DNA of 64,000 nucleotides from Isoetes taiwanensis. Taxonomy: Eukaryota > Streptophyta > Lycopodiopsida > Isoetales > Isoetaceae. Below, one piece after another: positions 1-11,830 of the stretch. Each line of letters starts with the position of its first letter. Position 1 is the stretch's first letter. The DNA lies in the NCBI GenBank assembly GCA_021234155.1, contig JAJEKV010000238.1:374001-438000 (forward strand), given 5' to 3'. Made by a program: the position numbers and the translations under genes. The notes below the pieces were generated by a model, which ran no database searches, was not told the DNA's origin, and saw only the letters and a program-made list of their open reading frames with translations.

Positions 1-1089
1 TTCCATTTGTCTTCCTCCCCTTGAAATGCTCATGAAGCGAGATCCAAGTATGACTGAATGGTTTCAACCATGTCCTTATTTCCAACCCACGGATATAGGT
101 TTCATTCCAAACAAAGATAGCCCCCCGAGAGAACAAAGGCCATTCATGTACCACTTTCATACAATTTGATCTTCCTCGACCAAGCTGGTTATGAAGTACT
201 TGATAACTCTTGGCGGATAGGAATTCTATGTATAGGACCGGTCGCACCATCCTTAGCGACCTTGTCCATCGATGGAACATCCTCCATAAACCTCCCCCTT
301 CGGGGTTCCATCACGCTCTTGAGAGATCATGAACTTGTCGAGATAATGATGCTCGCTAGACCACCACTTATCCAGTCGACCGCCCGATCTTGAAATCAAA
401 ACCAAAACTATGTTGGCAAAGCTTGGTGCCTTGGCAAGCCAAGTCCGCACTCATGATCAAGTTCGTTATATGGAGTGCATGATCTTGTTGGTGAAGTTAA
501 TATCGGCTGCCCATTGGGAGACAACAGTTGTTTGATTGCCCGGCATGCAAAAAGACAAGGAAACCGAAAGTATCGAGGTCGGTCATGTCGGAACCGTCTT
601 GTACCCCTTGCTCTATGTCGGCTTTGTCATAAAAAGGGTGGGGTCTTGATCATATTGATGGCAAATAGTGCCACGGGTCAGTGCGGTTCGGACCACCAAA
701 TCCCTTGTGTCCCAAAGTAACCAGAAATGGGGGAGCTATCGTCTGCGCCTTAAATGGGACCACCCGAATCCAAGCTTCCTTTTTTGAATTGCCATAGCAC
801 GTTCGAGGGGAAAGGAAGGGTTTTAACGTTACGCTTCAGCTTGGTGTTGATGTAGGGTTGACATAGGCGGTTCAATTCCTTCATGTCTTCCTCATCAAGG
901 GGCAGCCTTTTCCTTGTAATAATCAAAATCATGGTATTCATTAGATGCAGCGTTGCGAGAACTCCGTGATGCCTTCTTCTAACGCACTTGGCTGCCGCTT
1001 TAGGGCTGTGGCATAATCTTTAGATCACGCAATTTAGAACTCTGGTCTTCCTCGGCCAGGATTGTTCCCTCAAGATTTTGCCTTGTAGG
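1..1089. other. Left edge, no assignable gene
   Basis: No recognisable domain in either direction. A minus-strand stretch at 750-941 reads as a plausible charged 60-residue segment and may be an exon of the same minus-strand locus as 1090-1512. The rest reads as short frames broken by stops in all six frames. The sequence is GC-richer than the intergenic DNA further right and resembles the coding decay seen in elements B and C. Confidence 0.3.
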
Positions 1090-1512
1090 TCAAAGCGTTT
1101 CTTTGTCCGGGTGAGGCCCCTGTATCCTCTTCATGAACTGCTTGTCAAACAACTTGGGGTCGGGCCTGCTTGGAAATTCTCCATTCTTTGTCCTTGACTT
1201 GCCTCTTGTCCATTGAGCCCATATTTCAGTCCATTTCTCCCAGACCGCCTCAGTGCTAAGAATGAGGTCGTATTGGTCTGAGAGAGACTCCCTGCCTTTC
1301 CTTGGTGTTCTCTTCTTCTTCTCCTCTTCTTCCTCTCCCTCGTCATCTTCACTGTCCCTCCAGTGAGAACATATGCATAGTTTCTCAAAGGTCTTCCACT
1401 TATCAGGGAGCCCTGTTTCCTTTAGGGGCCGAGGACAACCCAATGCTTTCCCTTTGTTGCCTGGCGTGTATGATCTGGTCAGGGATAAGGGCTGCATTGG
1501 ACAATGTACCAA
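1090..1512 (-). CDS. Unrecognised charged protein fragment
   Basis: A 140-codon open stretch on the minus strand. Near residues 50-70 it has an acidic run (E/D) followed directly by a basic run (K/R), then a tryptophan-rich segment (WEKWTEIWAQW). The strong acidic-basic switch and the lack of low-complexity DNA on the opposite strand suggest real coding origin, perhaps an exon. I do not recognise the family. It lies just upstream (in plus coordinates) of the family A palindrome array, with other minus-strand fragments on both sides (750-941, 1972-2211, 2362-2574, 2727-3245), so these may be exons of one decayed gene. No start or stop can be chosen safely. Confidence 0.35.
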   Translation of the reverse strand: MVHCPMQPLSLTRSYTPGNKGKALGCPRPLKETGLPDKWKTFEKLCICSHWRDSEDDEGEEEEEKKKRTPRKGRESLSDQYDLILSTEAVWEKWTEIWAQWTRGKSRTKNGEFPSRPDPKLFDKQFMKRIQGPHPDKETL

Positions 1513-1572
1513 TGTCGAGCATGAAAGTATCTACAAACACCCGAGGGGAATAAGCGGTAAAATGTAGCCGGG

Positions 1573-1948
1573 TTTTTCGACTCGCGAAAGTGAAAGTCCC
1601 TTGAATATCTAATTTCTTTTTACTTCTCTGGGTTTTCGACTCGCTGAGTCGAGAAAGCTCTGCATCCTTTGATTTTTACGCATTACCCGCCTTTCGACTT
1701 CGGGCGAGTCGAAACCCGATGATAATCGGCAAATGTTAGGATGGCGGGGCTTTCGACTTCGCGAGTGAAAGTCCCATTCAATGTCTAATTTTCTTTTCTT
1801 GGCTAAGGGTTTTCGACTCATGAGTCGAGAAAGCTCCACATCCTTTGATTTTACGTATTTTCGGGCTTTCGATTTCAGCGGTCGAAACCCGATGATATCG
1901 GCAAATGTTAGGATGGCGGGGGCTTTTCGACTCGCGAGTCGAGAATGG
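1573..1948. repeat. Family A palindrome array, seven copies, ~58 bp period
   Basis: Seven variants of the palindrome TCTCGACTCGCGAGTCGAGA lie with centres near 1582, 1645, 1703, 1761, 1820, 1877 and 1934. Spacing is 57-63 bp. Two longer tandem units of about 178 bp (from ~1568 and ~1746) explain part of the regularity: the text between palindromes, such as the segments before 1740 and 1915, is repeated. Both arms of each palindrome usually match, even where copies differ from one another. Confidence 0.8.
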
Positions 1949-1971
1949 AAAGATTCAGAGAGTTATTTACC

Positions 1972-2720
1972 TTACGTAGGCGGCTTTTCGGCGCTATTGT
2001 GTTCAGCGGTGGCTAATCTTTGGCCGATTCGGTTCTTTGGCGTCTCCCGCCGAAAGAACTCTGCACTCTCGCTTGGCATATCTATCCTTGATCGCTGCGG
2101 CACCTCCTTCTCCGTCGCAATACTTGAGCGCCCTAAGCTGAATGCTGGCCGTCTACAACCCGAACCCGGACGTCTTTTCCCCCGGATCTTCCTCGGACTT
2201 CCGGTGAACAACTCACTGTCGATCTGCTAAAAGGTATGACATCCGCGGGCATTGGATCGCAGCGGGATGTCGCACCATCGGTTGAATCTCGGCATGTGTC
2301 TTTGGATTAAATTCCACAATGGTTGAACAAGGCGGCATCTCGATTGCAAACCTTCGGCCGTCTAATGTCGTGGCGACTTGTGTGATATTCCCAGCGGATA
2401 TCTTGAGCTAGGCGGCTCCATTTTTCGTGCCCCTCTCGAAATCTGATCGATCATCACGGATCGGGGTTTGGGGAGTCGACCATATCTTCGTCTCCTTGTC
2501 ATCGACTCCTCCGGTGTGGTGTCATCATCCCCATCTTTGTTTTTGGTGGACTTTTTGTGTATGAACCACAACATTCCCCCACTGAGAGTGTTGTAGAGTC
2601 TTGACCACGGAGAAGTGAAGCTCCCGTATTGAGCAGTTTTTCCACGACTGCGGAAATCTCCATACCAAGCTCCCCGGATGTTAGGGTTAGGCCTCCTTCA
2701 TCCCTTCGAGATCCTTCCAC
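1972..2720 (-). other. Unrecognised minus-strand coding pieces
   Basis: Two minus-strand open stretches (1972-2211 and 2362-2574) are basic, Arg/Ser/Pro-rich and end or begin without clear signals. They could be exons of the same unknown locus as 1090-1512 and 2727-3245. A plus-strand frame at 1781-2230 covers the palindrome array and is probably spurious. No domain is recognised. Confidence 0.2.
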
Positions 2721-2726
2721 CCAAGG

Positions 2727-3245
2727 TTACGACAATTTAAAAGCGCCCGAAGCCTTTTTGGTGCCCTTAGCCTTGCTCATGGAAGAGTGAGAATAATTTG
2801 AAAGCGCCAATTTTTTGGTGCGATAGAACTTACTCTTAAGTCCTCGACATGTAGTGTTAAATGCTTGAATGCGGCGCAGAGGCGGAGAGCACAACACCGA
2901 TTTTCTTGTACTTGTCTCGGAGCTCTTCTTGTCCCTTTGGTGTGAAAGCAGATCTTTCTCCTTCCCACTTGTCGATACCTCGACATACCACCAAATCTCT
3001 GCATTTGTTTCAAAAGCTCTGTCTCCGGTCCCTCGATGACGAAGAATGGAGTTCGGCCGATGATCACCGGTGAGTCCGAGGTGAATCTTTGCAAGAAGAG
3101 CGGATGGATCGGTTAAGGTATTCAGACAAAGAAAAACCTCGAGCTCACGGGGGGTGTTTGTCTTCTTCTTCTTCTTTGCCCGGTGGCGAAGCATCCCCTC
3201 CGGCTTCTTGCTTCTTGAATGAGTCATTTCTATATGCCCTCTCAT
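2727..3245 (-). CDS. Unrecognised minus-strand protein fragment
   Basis: A 172-codon open stretch ending in a Lys/Ser-rich tail. A second frame over 2777-3094 also reads as protein-like (with IGRTPFFVIEGPETELL), so a single indel near 2940-2950 may switch the true frame between the two. I recognise no domain. By position it could be the 5' part of a minus-strand gene running towards coordinate 1, mirroring the layout of element C (minus gene, palindromes, plus-strand DUF7869 gene). This is inference only. Confidence 0.3.
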   Translation of the reverse strand: MRGHIEMTHSRSKKPEGMLRHRAKKKKKTNTPRELEVFLCLNTLTDPSALLAKIHLGLTGDHRPNSILRHRGTGDRAFETNAEIWWYVEVSTSGKEKDLLSHQRDKKSSETSTRKSVLCSPPLRRIQAFNTTCRGLKSKFYRTKKLALSNYSHSSMSKAKGTKKASGAFKLS

Positions 3246-3371
3246 CCTCTTGGACTGACTCTGTAAATTAAGTTTCCTCCGTAGCGTTGTGAGTTTTAGG
3301 ACTGCATGTAAAAAAGATCGGGCGTGTTCTTTAATTTGAAGTTAAGGACATGCAATCATTTATGAAAAAAA

Positions 3372-3408
3372 GCGGGCTAAGGGTACAGCACGGTCGGCTT
3401 TAGCCCGC
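3372..3408. repeat. Short GC-rich hairpin
   Basis: The 9-base arms GCGGGCTAA and TTAGCCCGC are separated by a loop of about 19 bases. Single copy in this window. Confidence 0.5.
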
Positions 3409-4104
3409 CCAAACACTATTTCGAAATTGAATCACATCAAGGGACTAAGTGAGTGGGCGTGGTTTATCTTCCACGCGGCATTGGGGAACTTCGAGGTCGG
3501 AGGGATCATCGCTAATGGCGACTTAGGAATGGCGCCCTTGACGCTAAAACGCTACCGGCGCTTTGCATATGTGTGTTTTTCCTGTAAAGCCCCTATTGCA
3601 AGCAGTTGAATTGATCGATGAGCACGGAGCTAAGGTAGGAAGCGGAGAGGAGGTTACCGGAACAGGAACTCTACACGCTGGCGCCATGGAAAGGGGATAC
3701 GAGAATCGCAGATGATAATGAAGTAATATATGCTAATACACTCTTGAAGAGACCGGCCGTAAGAAGCAAAAGACTCGGGTGAGGCCGCGGGATCCGTGAT
3801 CTGATGGCCCAAGGAATTACCGTGAAGAGGTGAGTTTCAGAGATGCCTATGTTATTTCGCTTGTAGAACATGCCGTATGTGTTTAAATAATGGAACTGCT
3901 GATAAGCTCGACGGATTCAGTGTTTCCTTGTCCAGCATTTCTCAGCTTCGAGAGATGATTTACTCTCTAGGTTGAGAGATGCTCTAAGAAGGGAAACATT
4001 GGATCGAGGGTAAAAACGAGCCCGTTTTAGGTCTGTTTTTCCATGGACTGTTTACTTGGAATGTTGTACATAGATCAGGCTAGGACTAAGGCCCAGGAGA
4101 TGCG

Positions 4105-5165
4105 GTTCAAATGCATCCTCTTGTAGTTAGTCGGAGGGGCCTCCACCCTGTCCGAACCACTCCTCTTCGCAATATTCGAGGAAGATGGTTCGAAGGAGAG
4201 TGGCTCAGACAGGCTAGAGGCACTTGGGACTAAAAACAGGAGAATAGAAAGTGCAGTACTTGTAGAGAATGCAAGCCTTGGCTTCCTCTGTGGTTTCCCT
4301 GTGGTTAGTTGTAGAGGCCTCCACCCAGTCCGAGCCCCTCCCCTTCGCACTATTCGACGAAGATGGTTCGAAGGAGAGTGACTCTGACTGGGTCGAGGCC
4401 ACTGCTACATGAACAGGGAGAATTGGTGGCTAAAGGGATTCTCGACTTTGCGAAGTCGAGAATGCTTAACTTCTGTCTACATTCTCGACTCGCAAGTCGA
4501 GAATGCCTTAACCATCCAGAACTCCGGTTAGTACACATGGAGTGCCGGTTGGGTAAGGCATTCCCGACTCGCGAGTCGAGAATGCATACAGCAAGCTCTG
4601 TGGAATGCATGCATTCTGCGACCACCTGAGTGAGAATTGGGTTGCTAAAGAGTTGGCCTGTAGACAAGAAAAACACTTCCTTCTAATGTCCCAGGAAGAT
4701 AGAAGGAGAGTGTTTAAGACCTGTCTCAAGTAGCCAGCTCCAGAGCACACTGGTCGCGCTGCGACTTACCTAGCCCAGAAAAGCAGCCAGCAACTCGTGG
4801 TTAGTCGCCGAGGCCTCCACTCCAATCGAGCCCATCCCCTTCTCAATATTCTAAGATGGTTCAAGGAGACGGCCTTTGATTGGGTAGGGAGCGACCACTG
4901 GGAAGAGAATTGGTTGCTAAGAGTTGGCAAGCAGACACCAAAACCACTTCCCTTCGCACGTCCCGAGGAAGATAGAAGGAGAGTGGTTGAGATCGGCTCA
5001 GCAGCCACCGAAAGTGCACTAGAGCTCGGCCGACTTTTCGTCTCGAGAAAGCGCCGACTCACCTCGGTGGTTAGTCGCCAGGCCTCCCTCCAACGGGATC
5101 CTCTTCGCAATATTCCATGAGCATGGTTCAAGGAGAGTGGCTGATCGGGTGGAGGCACTGCGGCG
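4105..5165. repeat. Array of ~90 bp imperfect hairpins
   Basis: Six related segments (about 4125-4225, 4313-4405, 4650-4735, 4810-4900, 4925-5010 and 5080-5155) each start with a GGCCTCCACC-like arm and close with its reverse complement. The middle carries CTTCGCAATATTCGA and GGTTCGAAGGAGAGTG-type sequence. In the 4313-4405 copy the arms pair over about 31 bases with few mismatches. Arm changes often keep the pairing, as in CCTGTC in one copy against CCCAGTC in another. No protein is encoded convincingly. Confidence 0.6.
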
Positions 5166-5375
5166 CACCGCACGCAGCCATTGGCGGTAGTATCACATTC
5201 TCGACTCCACGAAGTCGAAGGCCGCAGCGAGGTTCTAAAGAATGTGAAGACATTGGGTAGGCTGATGCAATCCTGAATGTCAGCGAAGTCGAGAATCCTC
5301 AACCGCCAACAAAGTCAGTGTACCTCCTCTTCGCGCCCTGAAAGTCGAGAAGTTCTCATTTCGCGAAGTCGAGAA
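4438..5375. repeat. Family A palindromes, second cluster
   Basis: Near-perfect copies at 4438-4463, 4481-4504, 4560-4583 and 5197-5220, with degenerate half-sites near 5030, 5283 and 5331-5372. They share the core of the 1.6-1.9 kb array (TCTCGACTCGCGAGTCGAGA). Outer bases also pair (GCATTC with GAATGC). They are interleaved with the hairpin array, so both belong to the same block. Confidence 0.75.
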
Positions 5376-5420
5376 GAAGGCCTCATACTTCTTATTTGTT
5401 GGTAAGCTGAAGTATTCTCA

Positions 5421-6379
5421 ACTCGCCACGCCCTCGCATGTCTCCCGCATTGGGATTTGCCGTGAGTTAGAAATGGAGATTCTCGTGAAGCAATTCCTAT
5501 GAATTTTCGCCGAGAAAGACATTCCTAGTTATTTTCTGTTAATGCTCGCAATATCTTACTTCCTAACACCGGTCTCGATGATTTCTCTCGGTTGCTTGCT
5601 ACTATAACCACTATTCTCACTTGTGCATGTACAATGTATTCAATTCAACCACAAGCAAGAAGAAGATAACAAAAAGCGAAAACAATACAAAGATTATTAA
5701 GATTAATGAGAAAACAGAGAAAAGTGGAGAACAAGTCTGAGAAAAGTGGAGAACGGTCTGAAAAATGAGATTAAAAAGGGTATGATATTACAAAAACATA
5801 CCGGAAGATTTTTGGATGAGGAGGAGGCTTCCGACTTCGATTCCATGTGGGTATAGTCGTTGACAAAGCGTGAATAAGGATTTGTGGGTGTAGAATTGTA
5901 TCAGGGGATTAATAAGAGCCTCTAACAACGGAATATAAGAAAAAAATGCACTAAAAAGACTTACGAGAAAACTAAAAAGCAAAGGCACAAAAAGGGCCTC
6001 ACTTTCTTCTCAGCGTAACGCCCATCGAACAATGAACACAACGCCAAGAACCCCATTTGGAAGCGTCTGATCGGTCGATAAAGCTGGCATCATAAGATGG
6101 TATTTGGAATCGCTTCGGTTTGATCGTCGCTGATCGGTAAAGCCCGAGCCCTAAGGAAACAGGGGAGCTCGAAGGACCGATCGGAGAAAGGAGGGAAGAA
6201 TGGTGGGGAGAGGAAGAGGGTGCAGTTAATTACAGCTGCACCCTCGAACTCATAAAAAGTGCAATAATATACTTACATCCGCGTGTGGGCCATGCCCTCC
6301 ATGGCGTGGCGGTCGCGGTTCTTGGCGTAGCCCACGGTTTCGACCCTCGAAGAGGCGCCCGCGTGGCCATGCCAAGATA
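5421..6379. other. No gene seen
   Basis: No convincing coding sequence. A GC-rich patch at 6276-6375 contains several short imperfect inverted repeats around GGCCATGCC and CCATGGCG, possibly another degenerate palindrome site. Confidence 0.4.
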
Positions 6380-6625
6380 TGAAAGGGTTAGTTATATGTT
6401 TATATATGTTGTCTTATGTATTTAATAAGGTTTCAATGGTTGAATAGTATCAATGGTATATATGGTTACAATGTTCACATATGGTTTAGAATGAGTGTGG
6501 TTGTATGCTTTAATATGGTTATATGATTTTAGTTAATATGGTTGTATGATTTAATATGGTTATATTTAATATGTTTGTATGGTTTTATATGGTTCATATG
6601 GTCATATTTGTGGTGTTTGGGGCTA
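6380..6625. repeat. Degenerate ATGGTT-type minisatellite
   Basis: About 245 bp of AT-rich sequence built from variants of TATGGTTATAT and TATGGTTGTATG. Period and register drift, so it is an old simple repeat. Confidence 0.6.
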
Positions 6626-6916
6626 TATGGTTTTAATGTGAGCTTTTTTCATTAGGGGAGCATGTGAGATGAGTAAAAATGGAGCCAGGGAAGTCCAAAA
6701 GGAGGCCATTGCCCTAGGCTCCAATGGAGGAGGATGGGTTGCCTTTTGTTGCACCCTTGCAACCAGATGGTATTTGCAGAGGGCATAATAACTGCAGTTG
6801 ATCCATTTGATAGTGTGAATGATGAGAGGCTGGGAGATGAACATCTTGGAGTTGGCATTGTGAAGCTTCTTATCGGTTGATACTATCATGTCCGAGGAAG
6901 CTCTAGTGATTGCATT

Positions 6917-9577
6917 GTGTGCTCAGGGCTGCTGGAGTCCCAAGCTCAGTTGAGATGGCCAATTAGATTTATTACACACAAGAATGGTGATACTCTAGAA
7001 TGCCCTACTGAACTACACACCCCAAGGCCCACCCAAGGCCATGTGGAAGATTTGGTGGTCGATGAGCATCCTTTGATCACAAGGAAGAGACGCTATGTCT
7101 TTCATAAAAGGCAGCCAAAGGTGCCCAAGAGGCCTAGAAGTGACAAATATTTAGAAAGGATGGAAAGTATGGCACCAACCAAAGAAAACCGGGAGGCAAT
7201 TAGGGGACAAGAGTGTTGCAACCTAGATTGCCAGCAGTGCATTACAATGTGGATGACCTGCGTGGAGGATAAAGGTCCCAATACATTGGACGACTTCAAA
7301 AGATAGGATTAATTTCATTTACTCCTTGTGTAGGAATTCCAGCTATGATGAAAACACGGGGCCGTACGCTATATCAATTGGGGAATGAAGGTATGTATGA
7401 GAGCATTGAGATGGATTCTTGGGGTGAGCAAGTCTTCATTTTACTGATCTTGGGGGCGAGGGTTAGAAAAGGGCACACTTTGTTCCAACATGGTAATGCA
7501 CTCACTTTGAAACATAGAGCAAATACTCTAAAGGCCATTTGCAGTCTTGAGAGCTTTGTGAGATACATGTCTCAATCTATGCCCCACAAGTCGAAGGTGA
7601 ACGAGCGGTGTGCGAGTGGTGCAAAGAGTGTTGCCACAACACTATATCCAAAAGGAGTGCCTTAAGGAGGTCAACTCCATCCTAGAAACCACTGGAGGTA
7701 GGCCTCTTTCTCAATCACATTTCAGCAAGTTATGGAGCACTCACTTCTGGGACGTGGAGTGTCCTACAACACATGCCATTCTCAAAGTGCAACACTTGCA
7801 TTCAACTCAAGGATACACTTGCATCAACTGCAATAGAGAAAGAAAGAATGGCAATTAGGGAGCAATTTGCAGATCACCAAAGAGACCAAATATCATGTAG
7901 ACAGTTGTATTGGCAGTGGAGAACATTTTCTCGAGATCTTGTGGGACAAATTTTTGTGTATAATTCATGATAAGATGGACCAACACAAGACTTTCTTGCC
8001 AAAGCTAGATCCTTTACCCAAGCGTTGTCAAAACGCTTTTCAGATGAAAGTAAGTCTGGCGGGTGTATTAACACATGGTCATGGAACTGGAACATATGGT
8101 CATTTTGTGCTTGATCTATGGAGAGATGATCCAAACTTCCATGTGAGCTCTATTTTCAAGTGCTTGAGAACACTAGAGAAAGGATCGATAGAAGGGAGGA
8201 GGTATTCCCCTTCAGCACCCATTTTTGAGGCTTTGATGGATGATCAACCGCTTTGTTACCAAAGGCAGATAAAAAAGCTCACATCCAAGGTGCCTAGTGA
8301 ATCAAGGAGGACTTGGGATGATTTCCCCTTACTAGAGAAATCACTGCCTGAGGAGCTATGTGTTCAGTTGGACAACCTATTTGGAAAGAAAACAAGAATA
8401 GATGGATGTTTGGGGCAATGTCATACTTGACAAGCCAGTGGGAGTATTCAAAGTTGTGAAAGTGGGATTCATGATGGTTGGGCATACGCATGATGATATT
8501 GATGGATTCTTTGGAACTTTCTCCACCAAGCTCAAGAGAGAAAACGTGACCACTCTCCCTGAACTAATGGATGTGTTTGAGAGCTGCATTGACCCCAACC
8601 CAATGGCTTTCTTGATGGATGAGGTTGCAGATTGGAAATCATTTGTAGAAGGATACTTGCTAGATGGCAAGGACCAGTTGACAGGACACACAAAGCCACT
8701 TCAATTCAAGTTTTGGGTTAGGGATGGAATACCAATCATGCAATATAAGTGGAGACCAGGTGACAAGTTGTGGATGCACTGTACAAGGTATCGAGTTGTG
8801 GCAAAGGGGTGCTCTTTGGTGAAGTTCTCATTCCTAAAGGGCAGCCAAAACCACTACCTCCCTTCAAGGCAAGTCAAAGACTCTAGCCAACCGGTGAAGG
8901 GCATCAAGGATTACATAACGCTTGGGATGATGTTGGGGAAATGGAAAGCACACCTCCACTCTTAAGAAAAATCAAATGGACTCCCTAATCAAGTAATCTT
9001 GGGAGAAAGTTGTAACATGCTTAGAAACCGAATGAGCAGCCATGTGGGAGGGAGCTAAGAGACGGGTTCTTGCCAGAGTCAAGATGGGAGGGTTCTCAAG
9101 GTGCAAGCACGTCTAAGAATGCTCACTTGGGTCCCAAGTGGTTTGTGGGAAGTAAGGCCTCAAAGCCGAAGTGGTTTGATCTTCCTGAGTGGGATCCCTT
9201 TGAGGACATCAAGGAAGGATACTTTGTGCTAGTAAGGGCGATGATGAGGGACCTATCCAATATGGTTAGGGGTGGCACTCTCTGATGTGACCACCACTAT
9301 GCCTGATGGAGAGGAGTTGCGTCCTGGATTCCAAATTCAATATTGGGAGCCCATTGGGAGGCACAAGAAGGGCAACTTGAAGGAGCAATACACCATTTGG
9401 GAGAAGAAGTGGAGGCCAAATTATGCTGACCCTCAAAGGAGGGAATTGGTGGAGTGTGTGGTATGGTCATATCCAAGTTCTCACATTGCAAAAGACAACA
9501 CACACAAGATCCCAAGAAAGGAGATGGACAAGGCCATGAGCAACCTCCATGCTATATCATTGTATGAGGGTGCATAA
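6917..9577 (+). pseudogene. DUF7869 transposon protein, frameshifted
   Basis: A long plus-strand coding region in several frames. In order it shows a Cys-rich patch (ECCNLDCQQC, about 7208-7240), a CNTC motif typical of the middle region (about 7783-7797), an acidic site in DKMDQHKTFLP (about 7968-8000), a QLDN motif (about 8365-8376) and the DUF7869 hallmark VGHTHDDID (8477-8503). A C-terminal region with GYFVLVRA and IQYWEP (9200-9350) follows. These acidic motifs fit an RNase H-like DDE fold, which I infer. The frame breaks near 7306, 7665, 7858, 8395-8430 and 9285, so no intact protein is made. DUF7869 proteins are typical of DNA transposons or their relics in non-seed plants, algae and some animals. 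The gene lies to the right of the family A palindromes, as its relative in element C lies to the right of family C. Confidence 0.7.
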
Positions 9578-10214
9578 TATTGAGAAGTTTGAAAACTTTC
9601 TCAACTAGTGGTTTGTAAAATTTATGAGGAAAACAAGTAACCCAATTCTATGTGTGTCATGTGTAATTCTATTCAAGCAATCAATTCAGAAATTTCTTTT
9701 ATGGTGTGTGAGTCCCATTTTCAGTCCGAGTCCCAAAATTCAAGATTTGTCCCACTTTAATTAAATACGACTTACATGCTTCAAGATGCTATAGCCAATC
9801 AGACATGAAAAAGCAGGGTAAACCTTATTTCAAGCTATAATGTAAAGGCAGCATGGCCAGAGTTTTGAATCATTTTTTGCAGTAACTTTCTTGATTTTAG
9901 CCATAGCATCTCTGACTGGAAATGAAATACACATTCGATGTATGCCAACACAGAAATAGACGTTTCATATTTCTTTTATATCCAACTTCTTGGTTATTTT
10001 CCACTGATTTGGAATATGTATCCGCCCGACTAAGAGGAAAATAGTTAGAGGCCACATATAACCTTCGCTGCATCAATTTTGTCTTTGATTTCATCTTCTT
10101 CAGATCTAAACAGGCATAAGAACTTCATAAAATTTTGATCCTGCTGCGACCAGCCTTTGCAGCATACAAACATCCTTTTTCCCATTAAATCAAACTTGAG
10201 TTTGATACAAAATA
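9578..10214. other. AT-rich gap, no gene seen
   Basis: No recognisable coding sequence or strong repeat. Minus-strand frames at 9897-10094 and 10045-10284 show no domain; the second overlaps the XTH remnant and is its shadow. Confidence 0.4.
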
Positions 10215-10221
10215 TGCCAGA

Positions 10222-10879
10222 TGGGCCCCTGATAATGTGAGATATCCAGATGATAATAAGACTGTGCAGTTGGTCCTGGATCAAGCATCTAGAGCTGGTT
10301 TTGAATCCAAGGACAATTTTTTATTTGGGCACTTCACGATAAAGATCAAATTGTTTTCTGGAGAATTTGCTGAGATAGTGACTTCCCACTATGTATGGCC
10401 TATTTAATTCTTTTTCTGGGCTAATTTGAAATTTTATTTTATGATTTTAAGCACATCTAATGTATTTCTTCGCGCATAATTCAACAAATATGTTCAAAAA
10501 TAGACAACCATGATGAGCCGTTAACTCAGCCCATGGGGTTTATTCTAGGCTTTGAAATGCAGACGATTGGGCAACCAGAAATGGCCTTGAGAAGATCAAG
10601 TGGAGTTTTGCTCCCTTTAATGCTTCCTACAGACATTGATGCATGCAAATGCACCAGTGACCGTATAGGTGTTTGCAGCAATTCGACATGAGATTGGTGG
10701 AGACTTATCAGGTGACAAGTTCAACAATATTTAACAGACTTAAATGGGTTAGGAGCAATCACTTGATTTATGATTATTGCAAAGATGCCTCCCGATTTGC
10801 TTCTACAAACATGCCTCCTGAGCGCACAAAAGCTTTGAAACAATCTAAATTCTTTGCTTCTTGGATTTCAAGAGGCTAA
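10222..10879 (+). pseudogene. Xyloglucan endotransglucosylase/hydrolase remnant
   Basis: Two exon-like pieces of a GH16 XTH are readable. Piece 1 (about 10222-10399) has LVLDQASRAGFESK followed by FLFGHFTIKIKLFSGE, matching the N-terminal beta-sandwich with its YLFG/QIKL motif. Piece 2 (about 10532-10879) reads NADDWATRNGLEKIKW, APFNASYR, then after stops RLKWVRSNHLIYDYCKD, the family's C-terminal XET extension. The exon with the catalytic DEIDFEFLG motif is absent. Trp before NADDW is TGA (10553-10555), and further stops occur near 10639 and 10655. The enzyme family acts in the cell wall on xyloglucan; this copy cannot work. It has no relation to the transposons beside it except nearness. 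Confidence 0.8.
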
Positions 10880-11257
10880 TTTTCATTTGTAAATAATACC
10901 GTATACAGGTTCATAATGTTAAAGCATTATTTAATCACATATAATAAAAGCACATATTGTTGCAACAAGTGTGCCATATGCTAGCACTTCCCAATTTATA
11001 CTTATAATAATCATGTGGAAAATTTATAACTAACCTCCAAATCTACTCAAAAAGCTTAAATCATGATAAAAACACATAAAGTCCAGGAATAAATAAACAT
11101 AATTGTGAGCACATTGATTATGAAATCAAGTTTAACTAGGGAACAAAAACTGTCGCAAGAAATCAATAAGCAAAATATGATCCCAATAAACTACAAGTAA
11201 AAATCATAATATTAACAACACAAATTGGCAATTCCTTACCACCCCTTACAAAAGCAG
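10880..11257. other. AT-rich gap, no gene seen
   Basis: No coding or repeat signal recognised. Confidence 0.4.
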
Positions 11258-11478
11258 GTGGTACTCTAGAAATTTAGAGAAACTGATAAGCACACATGGT
11301 ACGATCAATGTATGAATTCCAATAATATTACAATGATGCTAAAAGAAGAAAACTTCTTCCTTTATCTGGTACTCTAGAAATTCGGAGAAACTGATAAGCA
11401 TACATGGTACGATCAATGTATTAATTCCAATAATATTACAATGATGCTAAAAGAAGAAAACTTCTTTCTTTATCTGTC
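11258..11478. repeat. Tandem duplication, ~109 bp unit
   Basis: The unit starting TGGTACTCTAGAAATT and ending near AACTTCTTCCTTTATC occurs twice head to tail (about 11260-11367 and 11368-11476) with only a few base changes. A looser partial repeat around CAAATCCATG-TTTTCCAAA follows at 11510-11600. Confidence 0.85.
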
Positions 11479-11830
11479 TATCATGATGATTGGCACAATG
11501 AAGACTATGGGTAAAGAAGCAAATCCATGTTTTCCAAAATGATTGGCACAATGAGAACTATAGATAGAGAAGTAAATCCATGGTTTCCAAAGTGAATTCG
11601 TTGGATTATCATTTACAGGTTATCAACTTCTGCCCAGCAACGCTGGGCACCATTACTATATTTTTTAAGGTTAACACATATGGCTTGTATTGAAATACAT
11701 CATAACCATATATCACTTGAAAGATCTTTTCATTCTGCATCTAATGAAACAAACGCCGCAGCATTTTCATGAGTAGATCAAAAGTTATAGGGAAAAAACG
11801 ACAGCAATGAAGTTGTTAATGCTGCATTAA

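Noticed and set aside
1781-2230. Plus-strand 149-codon frame over the family A array
   Set aside because: It is open mainly because the repeat unit lacks stops in that frame; no protein features.
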